Assembly (NCBI RefSeq): GCF_900323545.1
Contig: NZ_OOHN01000008.1
Coordinates: forward strand, 921,144-985,143
DNA from: Actinomyces sp. Marseille-P3109
GTDB taxonomy: Bacteria > Actinomycetota > Actinomycetes > Actinomycetales > Actinomycetaceae
Direction: 5' to 3'
DNA: 64,000 bases
The notes under the pieces: model-generated
Databases searched by the model: none
What the model was told of the DNA's origin: nothing
The model's input: the letters and a program-made list of their open reading frames with translations, nothing else
Shown: piece after piece, positions 1 through 10,938 of the stretch
How positions within the stretch are numbered: the stretch's first letter is position 1
Layout: each line of letters begins with the position of its first letter
Translations under genes and position numbers: made by a program

Positions 1-2669
<2,669 letters not shown>

Positions 2670-2705
2670 CGCTCTGTCCGCACGGATCAGGCTCAGGCGG
2701 GTGGC

Positions 2706-5441
2706 TCAAGGACAGTGGCCCGCTGTTCCCCGGCCTTCTGAGGGCCCTTCAGCGCTCTCAGCGCCGTCGCCGTGCTCACGACGCTGCTCCTGGGCGTAGC
2801 GGTTGTAGAGCAGTGAGAGGACGAAGCAGACGATGCCTGCGGCCGCGAGCGAGACGACTCGAACGATCGAGTTCTGCGAGGCCATGTCGATGCCGGCGAG
2901 CTTGAGCACGGACAGGAGCACCAAGGTGAGTCCATAGTGGCGCAGGATCGTCAGGCGCGCCTTGAACCCGAAGACGATGCAGGCTCCGCCGGTCAGCAGC
3001 ACCAGCACCGACACGAGCACCGAGCCCGGTCCGATGCCGGTGGCCACGATGACCGAGAACCACATGAGCAAGGAGTCTCCGATCGCAAGGCTCAGGCACA
3101 CCTCCGCGCGTCGTCCCCATGGAATCAGGAGCCATGTGGCGGTCGCACCCAGCCCCAGGGCGACAGCAACCAGGACCACCGTCCAGGTTGAGGAGGTCAG
3201 GTCCTCAGCCCACGACAGCGTCACGATGGCTGTGACGGTGACAAGCCCCGAGACGATCCAGGACGGTGCCGGCGCCCCAACCAACGAGCTGTGTGGGTCA
3301 GGCAGAGCTTCGCCCTGCGGGCCCACCCGGTAACGGGATCCCCGGCACTGACCGCTGAGCACTAGAAGAGGCGTGGCCCGGCTGGAGAAGGCCCCCAGGG
3401 CGATGAATGCGATCAGGATCAGACCTGTAACCATGTGGAGGGCCGCCCGGGCACTCTGGGAATGATCGTCCACAAGACCGCTTGCCAGTGTCGGAGTGAG
3501 AACTGAGAGGTTGAAGACGATTGCGGCCAGTGCCAGCCGCAGGGCCAGTACCCGAGGCTGTGTGCGTGACGGCGCAGCACTCGCTGCGGGGGCCGGCGTG
3601 CTTCGCGCGACTCGATCGCCGAGCCCCTCAGTCACGACCACCATGAGCACGGATATCGCAACGGAGCCAATGAGGGACAGGATCTCGCCTCGGGAGTACG
3701 CAGTTGCAGGAAGTGTGAGGATCGGTGCGGTACCGAGGAGGGCCAGGATCGGAGCCGGCTCCACTCGCCCATCCACGATCGCGGGGAGCAAGCAGAGCAT
3801 CGCGGTGACGACGACGAAGAGATACACCCGGGGATCGTTGATGATCGTCATCCCGACGAGTGCGATGGGGAAGATCGACACCTCGTGTCCGATTGCCATG
3901 GCGCTGCGCCACCGGTCCGGACTGCGAGGCGCGAGAACCGCGAGCGCGGCTCCAGCCAGCAGCAGGAGCTGAAGGATGAAGGTCGCGATGACAGTGGAAT
4001 GTGCCAGATCAAGGCTCATCTGCTTCGTCAGCAGGTTTGAGTACGCGATCAGAAGGACCAGGGCAGCCAGGCCCCAGTCCCAGCCTGCAGCCTTGATACC
4101 GATGCTCCACAGTCGCCTGCCGGCGTGCATCATCTGGCTGACCAGCAGCAGGCACAGGGCCAGAACGATACCGGTGCCGCCGACGGAGGAGACGCGCAGC
4201 ATCGGGCTGATCGGAGCGAAGACAAGCGCCGCCACCGTTGCCACCACTGATGTCGTCGGGTACCAGGCAGCCAACCTCATCCGCTCCGTACCCCGCGACA
4301 GGGTTGCGCAGGTCAGAGCCAGGACTGCGACGTAGACGCTGATCATCAGCCACGTCACGATCGCTGTGCTCGGCTGATGAGTCACGTGGCTGAACGCGAA
4401 GCCGATGGTCATCAGGGCGCCGATGGTGGAGACGACCGCGGTGAACAGCACCCGCGTCAGGTGGGATACAACGAGGAGCACCAGTCCCCAGCAGGCCATG
4501 AGGACCAGAGCGGGCTCTGGGCTGAGCATCCCGTCCAGAAGGACGGCCCCAACGATGGAGACGAATCCGAGTCCGCCGCCGGTTCCCGTGATGGTCGCCG
4601 CAGCGACGCGGTAACGGGGCCGGCTGATTCCCAGGCGAGCACCGGCGGTCGTCATTGCCACCGCGATCAGGGCGAGAGTCAGGATCTTGACCGGGTCGGG
4701 AATGGAGTTCCACACGAGAGCCAGGAGGCTGACGCCTGCGGATAGGACAAGTACCGCGGCGGCGCCGGAGAGCAGATAGCGCCCGAGGTTGCCCTCCTGC
4801 GTCGCTCTGCGCGCCCAGCTGGGAAGCTCTCCGGCATCGGTGGCATGCACGTGACTCGTGTCAGCCACCAGCCCTTGATTCGGTTCACTGGCGCCGCCCC
4901 TGTTGGACGGGGCGGCTGCGTAGCCGGTTGATCCGGGGCTGGTCCAGGACTCGGAGTCGTGCTCGGACTGCACATGGCCGGCTGCCTCGTGGCGCCGGAC
5001 CACAGGCTCCTCGGCGCTGGGCTCGCGGTGAGAGGCAGAGGCCTGGGCCGGAGCGGGCCGGGCGGCTTCTTCGTCCTGCGAGGTCCCGTCCTCGACGGTC
5101 TCAGCAAAAGGCCCGTCGAGCATCTCATAAGAAGTCTCGGCGTCGGATCCCGGCGCAGGGGTGCTCACCGGTGGCGTTGGCTTCGCCATGGTTGAGCCGT
5201 CGGTGGATAACGGCTCAGCGGCATCATCGTCGATGGCCACGAAGCTCTCAGCAGCCTCCGACAGGGAAGCCTGAGGAATGCTTCCATCTGCTGGGAGCTG
5301 CTCGCCTTCTGCCGACGTCGGGGCGGCGCTATAAGTCAGCCAGCTGACACGTTGCGCGACCCAGTCGACCTTCTTCTCGATGAGGTCCAGCCTCTGCAGG
5401 AGTAGCGCGACATTAGGACCCACGTTGGGTGGGATGGACAT
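2706..5441 (-). CDS. Large multi-pass membrane protein, DUF2339-like
   Basis: This is a predicted inner-membrane protein of 911 residues. The first ~35 residues form a likely amphipathic or coiled helix (LLLQRLDLIEKKVDWVAQRV). A hydrophilic, acidic, low-complexity linker follows to about residue 215. The rest is a long run of hydrophobic helices starting at GRYLLSGAAAVLVLSAGVSLL, probably around twenty. The GRYLLSG opening and the Gly-rich TITGTGGGLGFVSIVG segment resemble DUF2339 proteins, whose function is not established. The frame extends further upstream, but ATG at 5441 is chosen because an AGGAG lies 9 nt before it and the extra 48 residues look non-coding. The gene is transcribed divergently from the UDP-glucose pyrophosphorylase gene. 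Family assignment is by pattern only. Confidence 0.8.
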   Translation of the reverse strand: MSIPPNVGPNVALLLQRLDLIEKKVDWVAQRVSWLTYSAAPTSAEGEQLPADGSIPQASLSEAAESFVAIDDDAAEPLSTDGSTMAKPTPPVSTPAPGSDAETSYEMLDGPFAETVEDGTSQDEEAARPAPAQASASHREPSAEEPVVRRHEAAGHVQSEHDSESWTSPGSTGYAAAPSNRGGASEPNQGLVADTSHVHATDAGELPSWARRATQEGNLGRYLLSGAAAVLVLSAGVSLLALVWNSIPDPVKILTLALIAVAMTTAGARLGISRPRYRVAAATITGTGGGLGFVSIVGAVLLDGMLSPEPALVLMACWGLVLLVVSHLTRVLFTAVVSTIGALMTIGFAFSHVTHQPSTAIVTWLMISVYVAVLALTCATLSRGTERMRLAAWYPTTSVVATVAALVFAPISPMLRVSSVGGTGIVLALCLLLVSQMMHAGRRLWSIGIKAAGWDWGLAALVLLIAYSNLLTKQMSLDLAHSTVIATFILQLLLLAGAALAVLAPRSPDRWRSAMAIGHEVSIFPIALVGMTIINDPRVYLFVVVTAMLCLLPAIVDGRVEPAPILALLGTAPILTLPATAYSRGEILSLIGSVAISVLMVVVTEGLGDRVARSTPAPAASAAPSRTQPRVLALRLALAAIVFNLSVLTPTLASGLVDDHSQSARAALHMVTGLILIAFIALGAFSSRATPLLVLSGQCRGSRYRVGPQGEALPDPHSSLVGAPAPSWIVSGLVTVTAIVTLSWAEDLTSSTWTVVLVAVALGLGATATWLLIPWGRRAEVCLSLAIGDSLLMWFSVIVATGIGPGSVLVSVLVLLTGGACIVFGFKARLTILRHYGLTLVLLSVLKLAGIDMASQNSIVRVVSLAAAGIVCFVLSLLYNRYAQEQRREHGDGAESAEGPSEGRGTAGHCP

Positions 5442-5519
5442 GACGGTTCTCCTAGTTGCTCGGTGCCCGAAGGCAAGCAGCTCGTCACTCGATCGGTTCA
5501 AACGAGAATAGGGGAGACA

Positions 5520-5529
5520 CCGACGTCGG
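5520..5529. repeat. 10-bp perfect palindrome CCGACGTCGG in the divergent intergenic region
   Basis: The palindrome sits between the DUF2339-like and UDP-glucose pyrophosphorylase genes. It lies inside a larger inverted pair, AGGGGAG at 5510-5516 and CTCCCCT at 5543-5549. It could be an operator or mRNA structure; no regulator is identified. Confidence 0.4.
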
Positions 5530-5548
5530 CAAAGGGAAAAAACTCCCC

Positions 5549-5557
5549 TGTGGATAA
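5549..5557 (-). promoter_or_regulatory. Consensus DnaA box (TTATCCACA on the minus strand)
   Basis: The plus strand reads TGTGGATAA, an exact match to the DnaA 9-mer. A near match (GGTGGATAA, 5202-5210) lies inside the neighbouring gene. There is no box cluster, AT-rich unwinding region or dnaA/dnaN here, so this is not an origin. It may be a DnaA-titrating or regulatory site, or chance. Confidence 0.35.
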
Positions 5558-5640
5558 CCTGCTGAACCTGCGAGGGACTGCCCACTGTCGAGCAAACGAA
5601 CAGAGTCGAACAAACTGCCCCAAGAACGGTCAGGCTGGGT

Positions 5641-5646
5641 TAGGCT
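5641..5646 (+). promoter_or_regulatory. -10 hexamer TAGGCT of a probable leaderless transcript
   Basis: The hexamer ends 7 nt before the ATG at 5654, which puts the expected transcription start at or next to the start codon. No Shine-Dalgarno sequence and no convincing -35 are visible. Confidence 0.4.
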
Positions 5647-5653
5647 ACATGTC

Positions 5654-7030
5654 ATGAGCGAGAACGGACTCACTGCTGCCCAGCACAAAATGCGCGACGC
5701 GGGCGTCGCCGAGGAGGCCATCACGGTCTTCACGCACTACTACCAGTCCTTGGAGGCTGGAGCCACGGGGCTCATCCCCGAGGAGACCATTGAGCCACTC
5801 ACGCAGATCGACTCCCTCTTCGACGTCGAGGTCAGTGAGGAGGAGGCTCGAGAGGCGCTGAGCAAGACGGTCCTCATCCGGCTCAACGGCGGCCTGGGAA
5901 CCTCGATGGGCTTGGACCGCGCCAAGTCCCTCCTGCCGGTGCGTGACGGCAAGACCTTCCTCGACCTGCTGGTCGACCAGGTGACGGCAGCCCGTCGCCG
6001 CTACGGAGTGACTCTGCCGCTCATCCTCATGAACTCCTTCCGCACCCGGGAGGACTCCCTTGAGGCACTGGCCGGGCATCCCGAGATCCAGGTCGATGGC
6101 CTGCCTCTGGACTTCCTGCAGAACCGTGAGCCCAAGCTCCGCGCTGACGATCTGACTCCCGTGGAGTGGGAGGCCGACCCCGAGCTCGAGTGGTGCCCGC
6201 CGGGACATGGCGACATCTACACCGCTCTGCTGGCCTCCGGACTGCTGGACGCGCTGCTGGACAAGGGGTACCGGTACGCCATGACCGCCAACTCCGACAA
6301 CCTCGGGGCAGCACCGTCGGCGAGGATCGCGGGCTGGTTCGCAGCCTCGGGCGCCCCCTACGCGCCGGAGATGTGTCGGCGTACGCCGGCTGACGTCAAG
6401 GGTGGGCACCTAGCGGTGCGAAAGAGCGACGGACGCATCATCCTGCGCGACACGGCCCAGACGCCGGAGGACCAGATGCACTACTTCACCGACCAGTTCC
6501 GCCACCCCTTCTTCCACACCAACAACCTGTGGTTCGACCTCAAGGTTCTGCGCGACACCCTGGCCGAGCGGGGCGGGATCCTCGGGCTGCCGCTCATCAA
6601 GAACAGCAAAACGGTTGATCCCGCCGACTCCTCGTCGACCCCGGTCATCCAGCTGGAAACCGCCATGGGGGCGGCGGTGGAGGCCTTCGAGGGGGCGACC
6701 GCCATTGAGGTGCCCCGTTCCCGCTTCCTGCCGGTCAAGACCACCAACGACCTGCTGCTGGTGCGTTCGGACGTCTACGAGGTTGACGACGACGGCCTGC
6801 TGCAGATGGTCCCGGAGCGGGCCTGCACCGTGAGTCTCGACCCGCGCTTCTACAAGAAGATCCAGGACTTCGAAACCCGGTTCCCGGGTGGTGTGCCCTC
6901 CATCCGCCATGCTGAGTCACTAACTGTGGAGGGTGACTGGACCTTCGGTTCCGGCGTCGTCGCCACCGGTGAGGCGCTCGTGAGCCAGGAGGGATCTCCC
7001 GGAAAGATCGCCGACGGCGCCCGGATCTGA
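5654..7030 (+). CDS. UTP--glucose-1-phosphate uridylyltransferase, eukaryotic-type UDPGP family
   Basis: This cytoplasmic enzyme makes UDP-glucose and pyrophosphate from UTP and glucose 1-phosphate. UDP-glucose feeds cell-wall glycans, glycolipids and glycogen or trehalose metabolism. The protein has 458 residues, in line with the long UDPGP family and unlike the ~300-residue GalU family. The nucleotide-binding loop is near residue 75 (LNGGLGTSMGLDRAKSLLPV). It is followed by the family blocks GHGDIYTAL near residue 190, the sugar-site region TANSDNLGA near 213 and the HTNNLWFDL block near 288. The start is ATG 5654, with a -10-like TAGGCT 7 nt upstream suggesting a leaderless mRNA. The gene stands alone between the divergent membrane-protein gene and the convergent ECF41 pair. 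Confidence 0.93.
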   Translation: MSENGLTAAQHKMRDAGVAEEAITVFTHYYQSLEAGATGLIPEETIEPLTQIDSLFDVEVSEEEAREALSKTVLIRLNGGLGTSMGLDRAKSLLPVRDGKTFLDLLVDQVTAARRRYGVTLPLILMNSFRTREDSLEALAGHPEIQVDGLPLDFLQNREPKLRADDLTPVEWEADPELEWCPPGHGDIYTALLASGLLDALLDKGYRYAMTANSDNLGAAPSARIAGWFAASGAPYAPEMCRRTPADVKGGHLAVRKSDGRIILRDTAQTPEDQMHYFTDQFRHPFFHTNNLWFDLKVLRDTLAERGGILGLPLIKNSKTVDPADSSSTPVIQLETAMGAAVEAFEGATAIEVPRSRFLPVKTTNDLLLVRSDVYEVDDDGLLQMVPERACTVSLDPRFYKKIQDFETRFPGGVPSIRHAESLTVEGDWTFGSGVVATGEALVSQEGSPGKIADGARI

Positions 7031-7047
7031 GATGGATCGCAACGAGG

Positions 7048-7944
7048 TCAGCGGGACAGTCTCACTGGCTTGTTGATGCGCATGAGCTTGTCGGGGTTGC
7101 GGACGATGAGAACCTGCTGAACACCAGCCTCGGAAGCAACCAGGAAGACCACGAACTCTACGTTCTCGGAAATGCTGACCACGGCTGCGAGCTCCCCGTT
7201 GATCCACGCCGGTGCCACATCGAACTGCGGCGTCTTCGCGGCGACGCCGATAAGGAAGCGAGCCACGGACTCCGCGCCTCGGACGGGACGGCGTGCCGCC
7301 GAGGCTCGGCCTCCACCGTCGGACACGAGTACGGCGTCGGGAGCCAGCAGTCGTACGGTGGCCGCCAGGTCTCCCGAGCGAATGGCGCTGGTCAGCTCGG
7401 TCCACAGCTCGGGAGAGGGGCTGGCGCGTCGGTGTGCTCGTCCTTCTTGCAGCCGGGTGCGCGCACGGTGCACCAGCTGGCGCACGGCGGCGTCGGATGC
7501 ATCGATGATGCGACCGGTCTCCGCCGACGACAGGGAGAAGACCTCTACCAGGAGGAATGCTGCGCGTTCGGCGGGGGAGAGGGTCTCCAGTACCATGAGC
7601 GTCGCCTGAGAGACCGTCTCCGCCAGGATCAGGTCGTCGGCCAGATCTGCCTCGGTGGCGACCGGCTCGGGAAGCCACGGTCCCAGGTAGGACTCCTTCC
7701 GGTTGGCCTCGGAGCGCAGCGCGTTGAGTGCCAGGCATGTGGCGATGCGGCACAGCAGTGCGCGCTCGTGCCGCACCGGTTCCTCGACGCGTTGGCGGCG
7801 CAGCCACGTCTCCTGCACGATGTCCTCGGCCTCTGCCGCGCTGCCGAGCATGCCGTAGGCCAGAGTGAACAGCACGGCACGGTGCTCCTCGAAATCGTGG
7901 TCGGATCCGTTGTCTGGGTATGGGGGCTGTTCGGAGGTACTCAT
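7048..7944 (-). CDS. ECF41-family RNA polymerase sigma factor with SnoaL-like C-terminal domain
   Basis: This is an extracytoplasmic-function sigma factor of 298 residues. Region 2 spans about residues 18-80 (LFTLAYGMLGSAAEAEDIVQETWLR) and region 4 about 115-165 (LSPAERAAFLLVEVFSLSSAETGRII). A ~125-residue SnoaL-like extension carries the DGGG motif (DGGGRASAA) and ends with the NPDKL motif that marks the ECF41 group. In that group the extension, not a separate anti-sigma factor, controls activity. The start is ATG 7944, which overlaps the TGA of the upstream oxidoreductase gene as ATGA, so translation is probably coupled. ECF41 genes are typically linked to a single oxidoreductase, monooxygenase or carboxymuconolactone-decarboxylase gene, and this pair fits. 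The inducing signal is unknown. Confidence 0.93.
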   Translation of the reverse strand: MSTSEQPPYPDNGSDHDFEEHRAVLFTLAYGMLGSAAEAEDIVQETWLRRQRVEEPVRHERALLCRIATCLALNALRSEANRKESYLGPWLPEPVATEADLADDLILAETVSQATLMVLETLSPAERAAFLLVEVFSLSSAETGRIIDASDAAVRQLVHRARTRLQEGRAHRRASPSPELWTELTSAIRSGDLAATVRLLAPDAVLVSDGGGRASAARRPVRGAESVARFLIGVAAKTPQFDVAPAWINGELAAVVSISENVEFVVFLVASEAGVQQVLIVRNPDKLMRINKPVRLSR

Positions 7945-9035
7945 TCGGCTGGTCCTCTCACGATGCGGTACGAGCCGGAGCGCTGGGCCTCTTCGATCAA
8001 CCACTGAGTGGTGTGGTCCATGACCCAGTCCTTGACTCGCCGGGCCATTCTCCCTGTCAGGACAGGACCGTTGGGAACGTCGTCCGGATTTACGTGCTCG
8101 ACGAGGCCGCGGTTGCGTCCCAGCGAGACGCAGCGCATGACATAACCGACCCCCGTGTTGGACGGTGGTGGGGTCTTCAGTACGTCGGAGATGAGGATGT
8201 CAGCGGCGACGGCTCCCAGAGACAGGGCTGAGGCGCAGCTGGGGCGCAGGTGTGGGGCCGGAGGTGCCGCGCAGTCGCCGACCGCGGTGATCCTGGGGTC
8301 GTCGGGGGAACGCAGGAACCTGTTGACCACGATGCGCCCGTCGGAAGAGGTCGATACTGGTGGATCGCACGGAACAGTGACCGGTGCAAAACCTGCGGTC
8401 CATATGGTGAGCATGCCGGGCTCGGGCTGGCACATATGGTTGTCGGTCACCGTGCAGCCCAGCTGACGCAGTTGGCGAGAGGCCTGCTTGCGGGCTCGTA
8501 CGCCGAGGTGGGAGCCAACGGTGCCGGAGTCGACGATCTCAACATCGAATCCTTGCTCAGCAAGTTCCGCGGCGGTCTCGATCCCGGTGAGACCACCTCC
8601 GACGACGCGAATGCGCGTGTGCGAAGAGCCGACAAGTTCATCTCGAAGCGGCTGCAGATCGGCGATTCCGGAGATCGGCAGGGCTCCAGCAGGTGCTCGG
8701 CTGGTGCTGCCGGTCGCCAAGACGACCTGATCGAAGGGAATGGGATCGCCGTCGGAAAGATGGACGACACCCCGTTTGCGATCGATGCTCGTCGCGCGGC
8801 CGATGACAACGTCGACGGTCGGGTTGAGCAGCTCGGACAAGGGCCGGATCGGGTCTTCCTCCGCGCGAAGAGCCTCATGAAGACGAATGCGCTCGACAAG
8901 GTGCGCCGAGGCACTGATGAGGCGAACACGTGTAAGGGCGGTGGCCTTTGGGTGAGAAGCGATCCGGTTGGCTGCCATGATCCCGGCGTACCCGGCCCCG
9001 ATGATGACGATGGTGGTGCGATGCGTTGGACTCAT
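7941..9035 (-). CDS. NAD(P)/FAD-dependent oxidoreductase, NDH-2-like, partner of the ECF41 sigma factor
   Basis: This is a flavoprotein of the pyridine nucleotide-disulphide/NADH dehydrogenase-2 type, about 364 residues. The N-terminal FAD Rossmann motif is IVIIGAGYAGIMAANR. A second dinucleotide fold carries RVVGGGLTGIETAAELAE, the ATG motif appears as VVLATGS, and the FAD-closing motif is RITAVGDCAAPP. It lacks an obvious C-terminal membrane anchor, so it may act on a soluble substrate or quinone. The start is uncertain: ATG 9035 places seven residues before the Rossmann strand, while in-frame codons at 9041, 9050 and 9098 are possible, and none has a clear ribosome binding site. It is co-transcribed with, and overlaps by 4 nt, the ECF41 sigma gene, which probably controls it. 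Confidence 0.85.
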   Translation of the reverse strand: MSPTHRTTIVIIGAGYAGIMAANRIASHPKATALTRVRLISASAHLVERIRLHEALRAEEDPIRPLSELLNPTVDVVIGRATSIDRKRGVVHLSDGDPIPFDQVVLATGSTSRAPAGALPISGIADLQPLRDELVGSSHTRIRVVGGGLTGIETAAELAEQGFDVEIVDSGTVGSHLGVRARKQASRQLRQLGCTVTDNHMCQPEPGMLTIWTAGFAPVTVPCDPPVSTSSDGRIVVNRFLRSPDDPRITAVGDCAAPPAPHLRPSCASALSLGAVAADILISDVLKTPPPSNTGVGYVMRCVSLGRNRGLVEHVNPDDVPNGPVLTGRMARRVKDWVMDHTTQWLIEEAQRSGSYRIVRGPAE

Positions 9036-9151
9036 ACCCATCAGACACATCGGCGCACCGAATCGTGACGGTCGAGCAGAGACTGTGACGGCATCCATAT
9101 TGAGGGGCCGATTCTGGGTGCGCGTCTGCTGCTGAGCGGGGTGATGCGAAA

Positions 9152-9174
9152 GTACCCGCCCATGGGGCGGGTAC
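9152..9174 (-). terminator. Hairpin terminator after the minus-strand tRNA-Val
   Basis: GTACCCGCCC pairs perfectly with GGGCGGGTAC around a 3-nt loop. On the minus strand a short TTT follows. It lies 28 bp beyond the tRNA-Val(CAC) 3' end. Confidence 0.6.
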
Positions 9175-9201
9175 CGTCAACCTGGTGCCAGGATACTGCG
9201 G

Positions 9202-9274
9202 TGGGCGATACTGGAATCGAACCAGTGACCTCCTCGGTGTGAACGAGGCGCTCTAACCCCTGAGCCAATCGCCC
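9202..9274 (-). tRNA. tRNA-Val(CAC)
   Basis: A full cloverleaf can be folded: acceptor GGGCGAT...ATCGCCC, T-arm CTGG-TTCGATT-CCAG, and anticodon stem CCTCG/CGAGG with loop TTCACAC, giving anticodon CAC (codon GTG). The CCA end is not encoded; ACCG follows. It is oriented away from the three tRNA genes downstream on the plus strand. Confidence 0.93.
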
Positions 9275-9377
9275 GATGCGGCGCTAACCTTAGCCAGCCC
9301 AGTACCCCCGGGGCAAATGCCGGCTCGGTGAGGTGAATCACCGCGGTGCTGTTTGCCTGTCGGCGCGACCGTGATGC

Positions 9378-9383
9378 TATGGT
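9378..9383 (+). promoter_or_regulatory. Extended -10 (TGCTATGGT) upstream of the plus-strand tRNA genes
   Basis: TATGGT is preceded by TGC, an extended -10 form, about 40 bp before tRNA-Gly. The -35 (TTGCCT at 9353) is at poor spacing, so the call is tentative. Confidence 0.35.
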
Positions 9384-9424
9384 TTTCCAGCACCGAGCGG
9401 TTCGGACGAGCCGTTGGTTACTAC

Positions 9425-9497
9425 GCGGATGTGGCTCAGTTGGTAGAGCATCACCTTGCCAAGGTGAGGGTCGCGGGTTCGAGTCCCGTCATCCGCT
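9425..9497 (+). tRNA. tRNA-Gly(GCC)
   Basis: The acceptor stem is GCGGATG...CATCCGC with discriminator T. The anticodon stem TCACC/GGTGA encloses loop TTGCCAA, giving anticodon GCC. The T-arm is GCGGG-TTCGAGT-CCCGT. It is the first of three tandem plus-strand tRNA genes, probably one precursor. Confidence 0.95.
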
Positions 9498-9534
9498 CCG
9501 AGGAGCCGGGAGCGCCCAGCCCCAGCATTCTCAT

Positions 9535-9605
9535 GGTGGGTTGGCCGAGAGGTTAGGCACCGGCCTGCAAAGCCGTTTACACCGGTTCGAATCCGGTACC
9601 CACCT
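9535..9605 (+). tRNA. tRNA-Cys(GCA)
   Basis: The acceptor stem is GGTGGGT...ACCCACC with discriminator T. The anticodon loop CTGCAAA gives anticodon GCA. The T-arm is ACCGG-TTCGAAT-CCGGT. It starts 37 bp after tRNA-Gly. Confidence 0.94.
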
Positions 9606-9606
9606 C

Positions 9607-9681
9607 GGGCGATTGGCGCAGCGGGAGCGCGCTTCCCTGACACGGAAGAGGTCACTGGTTCGATCCCAGTATCGCCCACCA
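9607..9681 (+). tRNA. tRNA-Val(GAC), CCA end encoded
   Basis: The acceptor stem is GGGCGAT...ATCGCCC, and the anticodon stem CTTCC/GGAAG encloses loop CTGACAC, giving anticodon GAC. Discriminator A is at 9678, followed by an encoded CCA. It begins one base after tRNA-Cys. It shares its acceptor and T-arm sequence with the oppositely oriented tRNA-Val(CAC). Confidence 0.95.
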
Positions 9682-9684
9682 GAC

Positions 9685-9713
9685 GGGCCCGGAGCATGCC
9701 GCTCCGGGCCTTT
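9685..9713 (+). terminator. Rho-independent-like terminator of the tRNA cluster; 9714-9976 looks empty
   Basis: GGCCCGGAGC pairs perfectly with GCTCCGGGCC (loop ATGCC), followed by TTT. I see no gene, repeat or clear signal in the ~260 bp between it and the HAD gene. Confidence 0.75.
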
Positions 9714-9976
9714 GTCACAGATCTGGACACCCGGCCTCACTTCTGACTCCCGGCGCTGCCCGCCTGGCTCCCCGTGGCGCCGGCTTGGCTCCTGGTGGTG
9801 CTCGATCAGCGGGCCGCTTCCTGCCGGGACCCCTTCAGGCCGGCTACTGCACGAGGGTGGGGTTTTCCGGTAAGACGAACAGCGACTCCCACCCCGGGCA
9901 ACCCACCCCACTTAAGCCTCAGACGCCATGCCGCCCGAACCCCTCAGAAGTCATGAGACAACACAGTGGTGGCTGT

Positions 9977-10843
9977 TTACCCGGTCAGTCCCAGGCGCTC
10001 AAAGGCCTTGGCCAGGCCGTCGGCCTCGACGTCGTCGGTCACCAGGTCGGCTGCTTCCTTGACCGCCGGCGAGCCGTTACCCATCGCCACCCCCGTCCCG
10101 CAGTACTCCAGCATCTCGACGTCGACGGCCGCATCACCGAAAGCCACCGCATCCCGCCGGGCAGCGCCACGGTGGGTCAGTAGCGCATCAATGGCGTGCC
10201 GTTTGGATACGCCCGTGCAGCTCACGTCCCCGAAGAGCGGCTCGTGGCCACTGCCACCCCAGGAGCCGACGACCAGGTCAGGGAGCTCGCGACGAGCCGC
10301 CGCCAGATCGTCCTCAGGAGAGGCCAGCAGAAAGCTGATCTTGTTGACGTCATCGCCTACCAACTCGTCAGTGAAGACCATGCCCGGCAAGACGCCGTCG
10401 ACCTCCATGCTGCTGGCGCCAGCCGCACCCTTGCTAATGGGGTAGGCACGGATCGCTGGCCTGGCCGCGTCACGAAATGCGGGAGAGGCGTACAGGCCCG
10501 AGTTCGTCTCCAGATAGGGCTCCAGGCCTCGACGCCTGAGCCACGACACCGCCTGCTCGCACTGGGCAGCCGACAGGTGCTGGTCCAGGAGGACCTCGCC
10601 GTCGTCCTCCACGTAGGCGCCGTTCCCGCCGATCATCCCGTCCAACCCGATCGCCCAGATCGCCTCCGGCATCTCTGCGCGGGAGCGCCCCGTGCACGCG
10701 TAGACCCGGTGGCCGGCTCTTCTGGCCTCTCTGATCGCCCAGGCCGCGGAGTCCGGCAGGACGTTCTCATACGTGACGAGCGTTCCATCAACGTCAAGGA
10801 ACACTGTGCGGATACCGGTGGTGGGGACGACTGCGCTGCTCAT
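9977..10843 (-). CDS. Cof-type HAD-superfamily phosphatase
   Basis: This is a soluble haloacid dehalogenase-type hydrolase of 288 residues, probably acting on sugar phosphates or related phosphoesters; the substrate cannot be read from sequence. Motif I is near the N-terminus ([15 protein letters not shown]), motif II is the Thr in YACTGR, the cap is of the C2/Cof type, and the motif III Lys lies in GVSKRHAI. Motif IV is odd: [11 protein letters not shown], where Cof proteins usually have GDxxND, so the conserved Asn is Val here. ATG 10843 is chosen because AAGAGG lies just upstream. An in-frame TTG at 10924 would add 27 unconserved residues. It is divergent from uvrC. Confidence 0.85.
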   Translation of the reverse strand: MSSAVVPTTGIRTVFLDVDGTLVTYENVLPDSAAWAIREARRAGHRVYACTGRSRAEMPEAIWAIGLDGMIGGNGAYVEDDGEVLLDQHLSAAQCEQAVSWLRRRGLEPYLETNSGLYASPAFRDAARPAIRAYPISKGAAGASSMEVDGVLPGMVFTDELVGDDVNKISFLLASPEDDLAAARRELPDLVVGSWGGSGHEPLFGDVSCTGVSKRHAIDALLTHRGAARRDAVAFGDAAVDVEMLEYCGTGVAMGNGSPAVKEAADLVTDDVEADGLAKAFERLGLTG

Positions 10844-10938
10844 AGGACGCCTCTTCGCGAACGCCTCAGCCACGGGCGGCGCGCTCGGCTCGACCGGCAT
10901 GGCCTCGGGGCGTGTCGTGGACAAAGATGGTTGGCGTC

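Noticed and set aside
5520..5557. Replication origin
   Set aside because: Only one exact DnaA box, no AT-rich unwinding element, and no dnaA, dnaN, gyrB or parB nearby.
9066..9092. Possible ECF41-type promoter (GTCACA...CGTC on the minus strand) upstream of the oxidoreductase gene
   Set aside because: The two elements are only 13 bp apart, against about 16 in the published consensus, and they lie within or right before the possible start codons. Not strong enough to call.
9346..9911. Open frames on both strands across the tRNA cluster
   Set aside because: They run through three tRNA genes and a terminator and show no protein family features.
9607..9976. tRNA-associated integration (attachment site) in the tRNA cluster or at tRNA-Pro
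   Set aside because: No integrase, no phage genes and no direct repeat of a tRNA 3' end were seen in the window; the only tyrosine recombinase is XerD.
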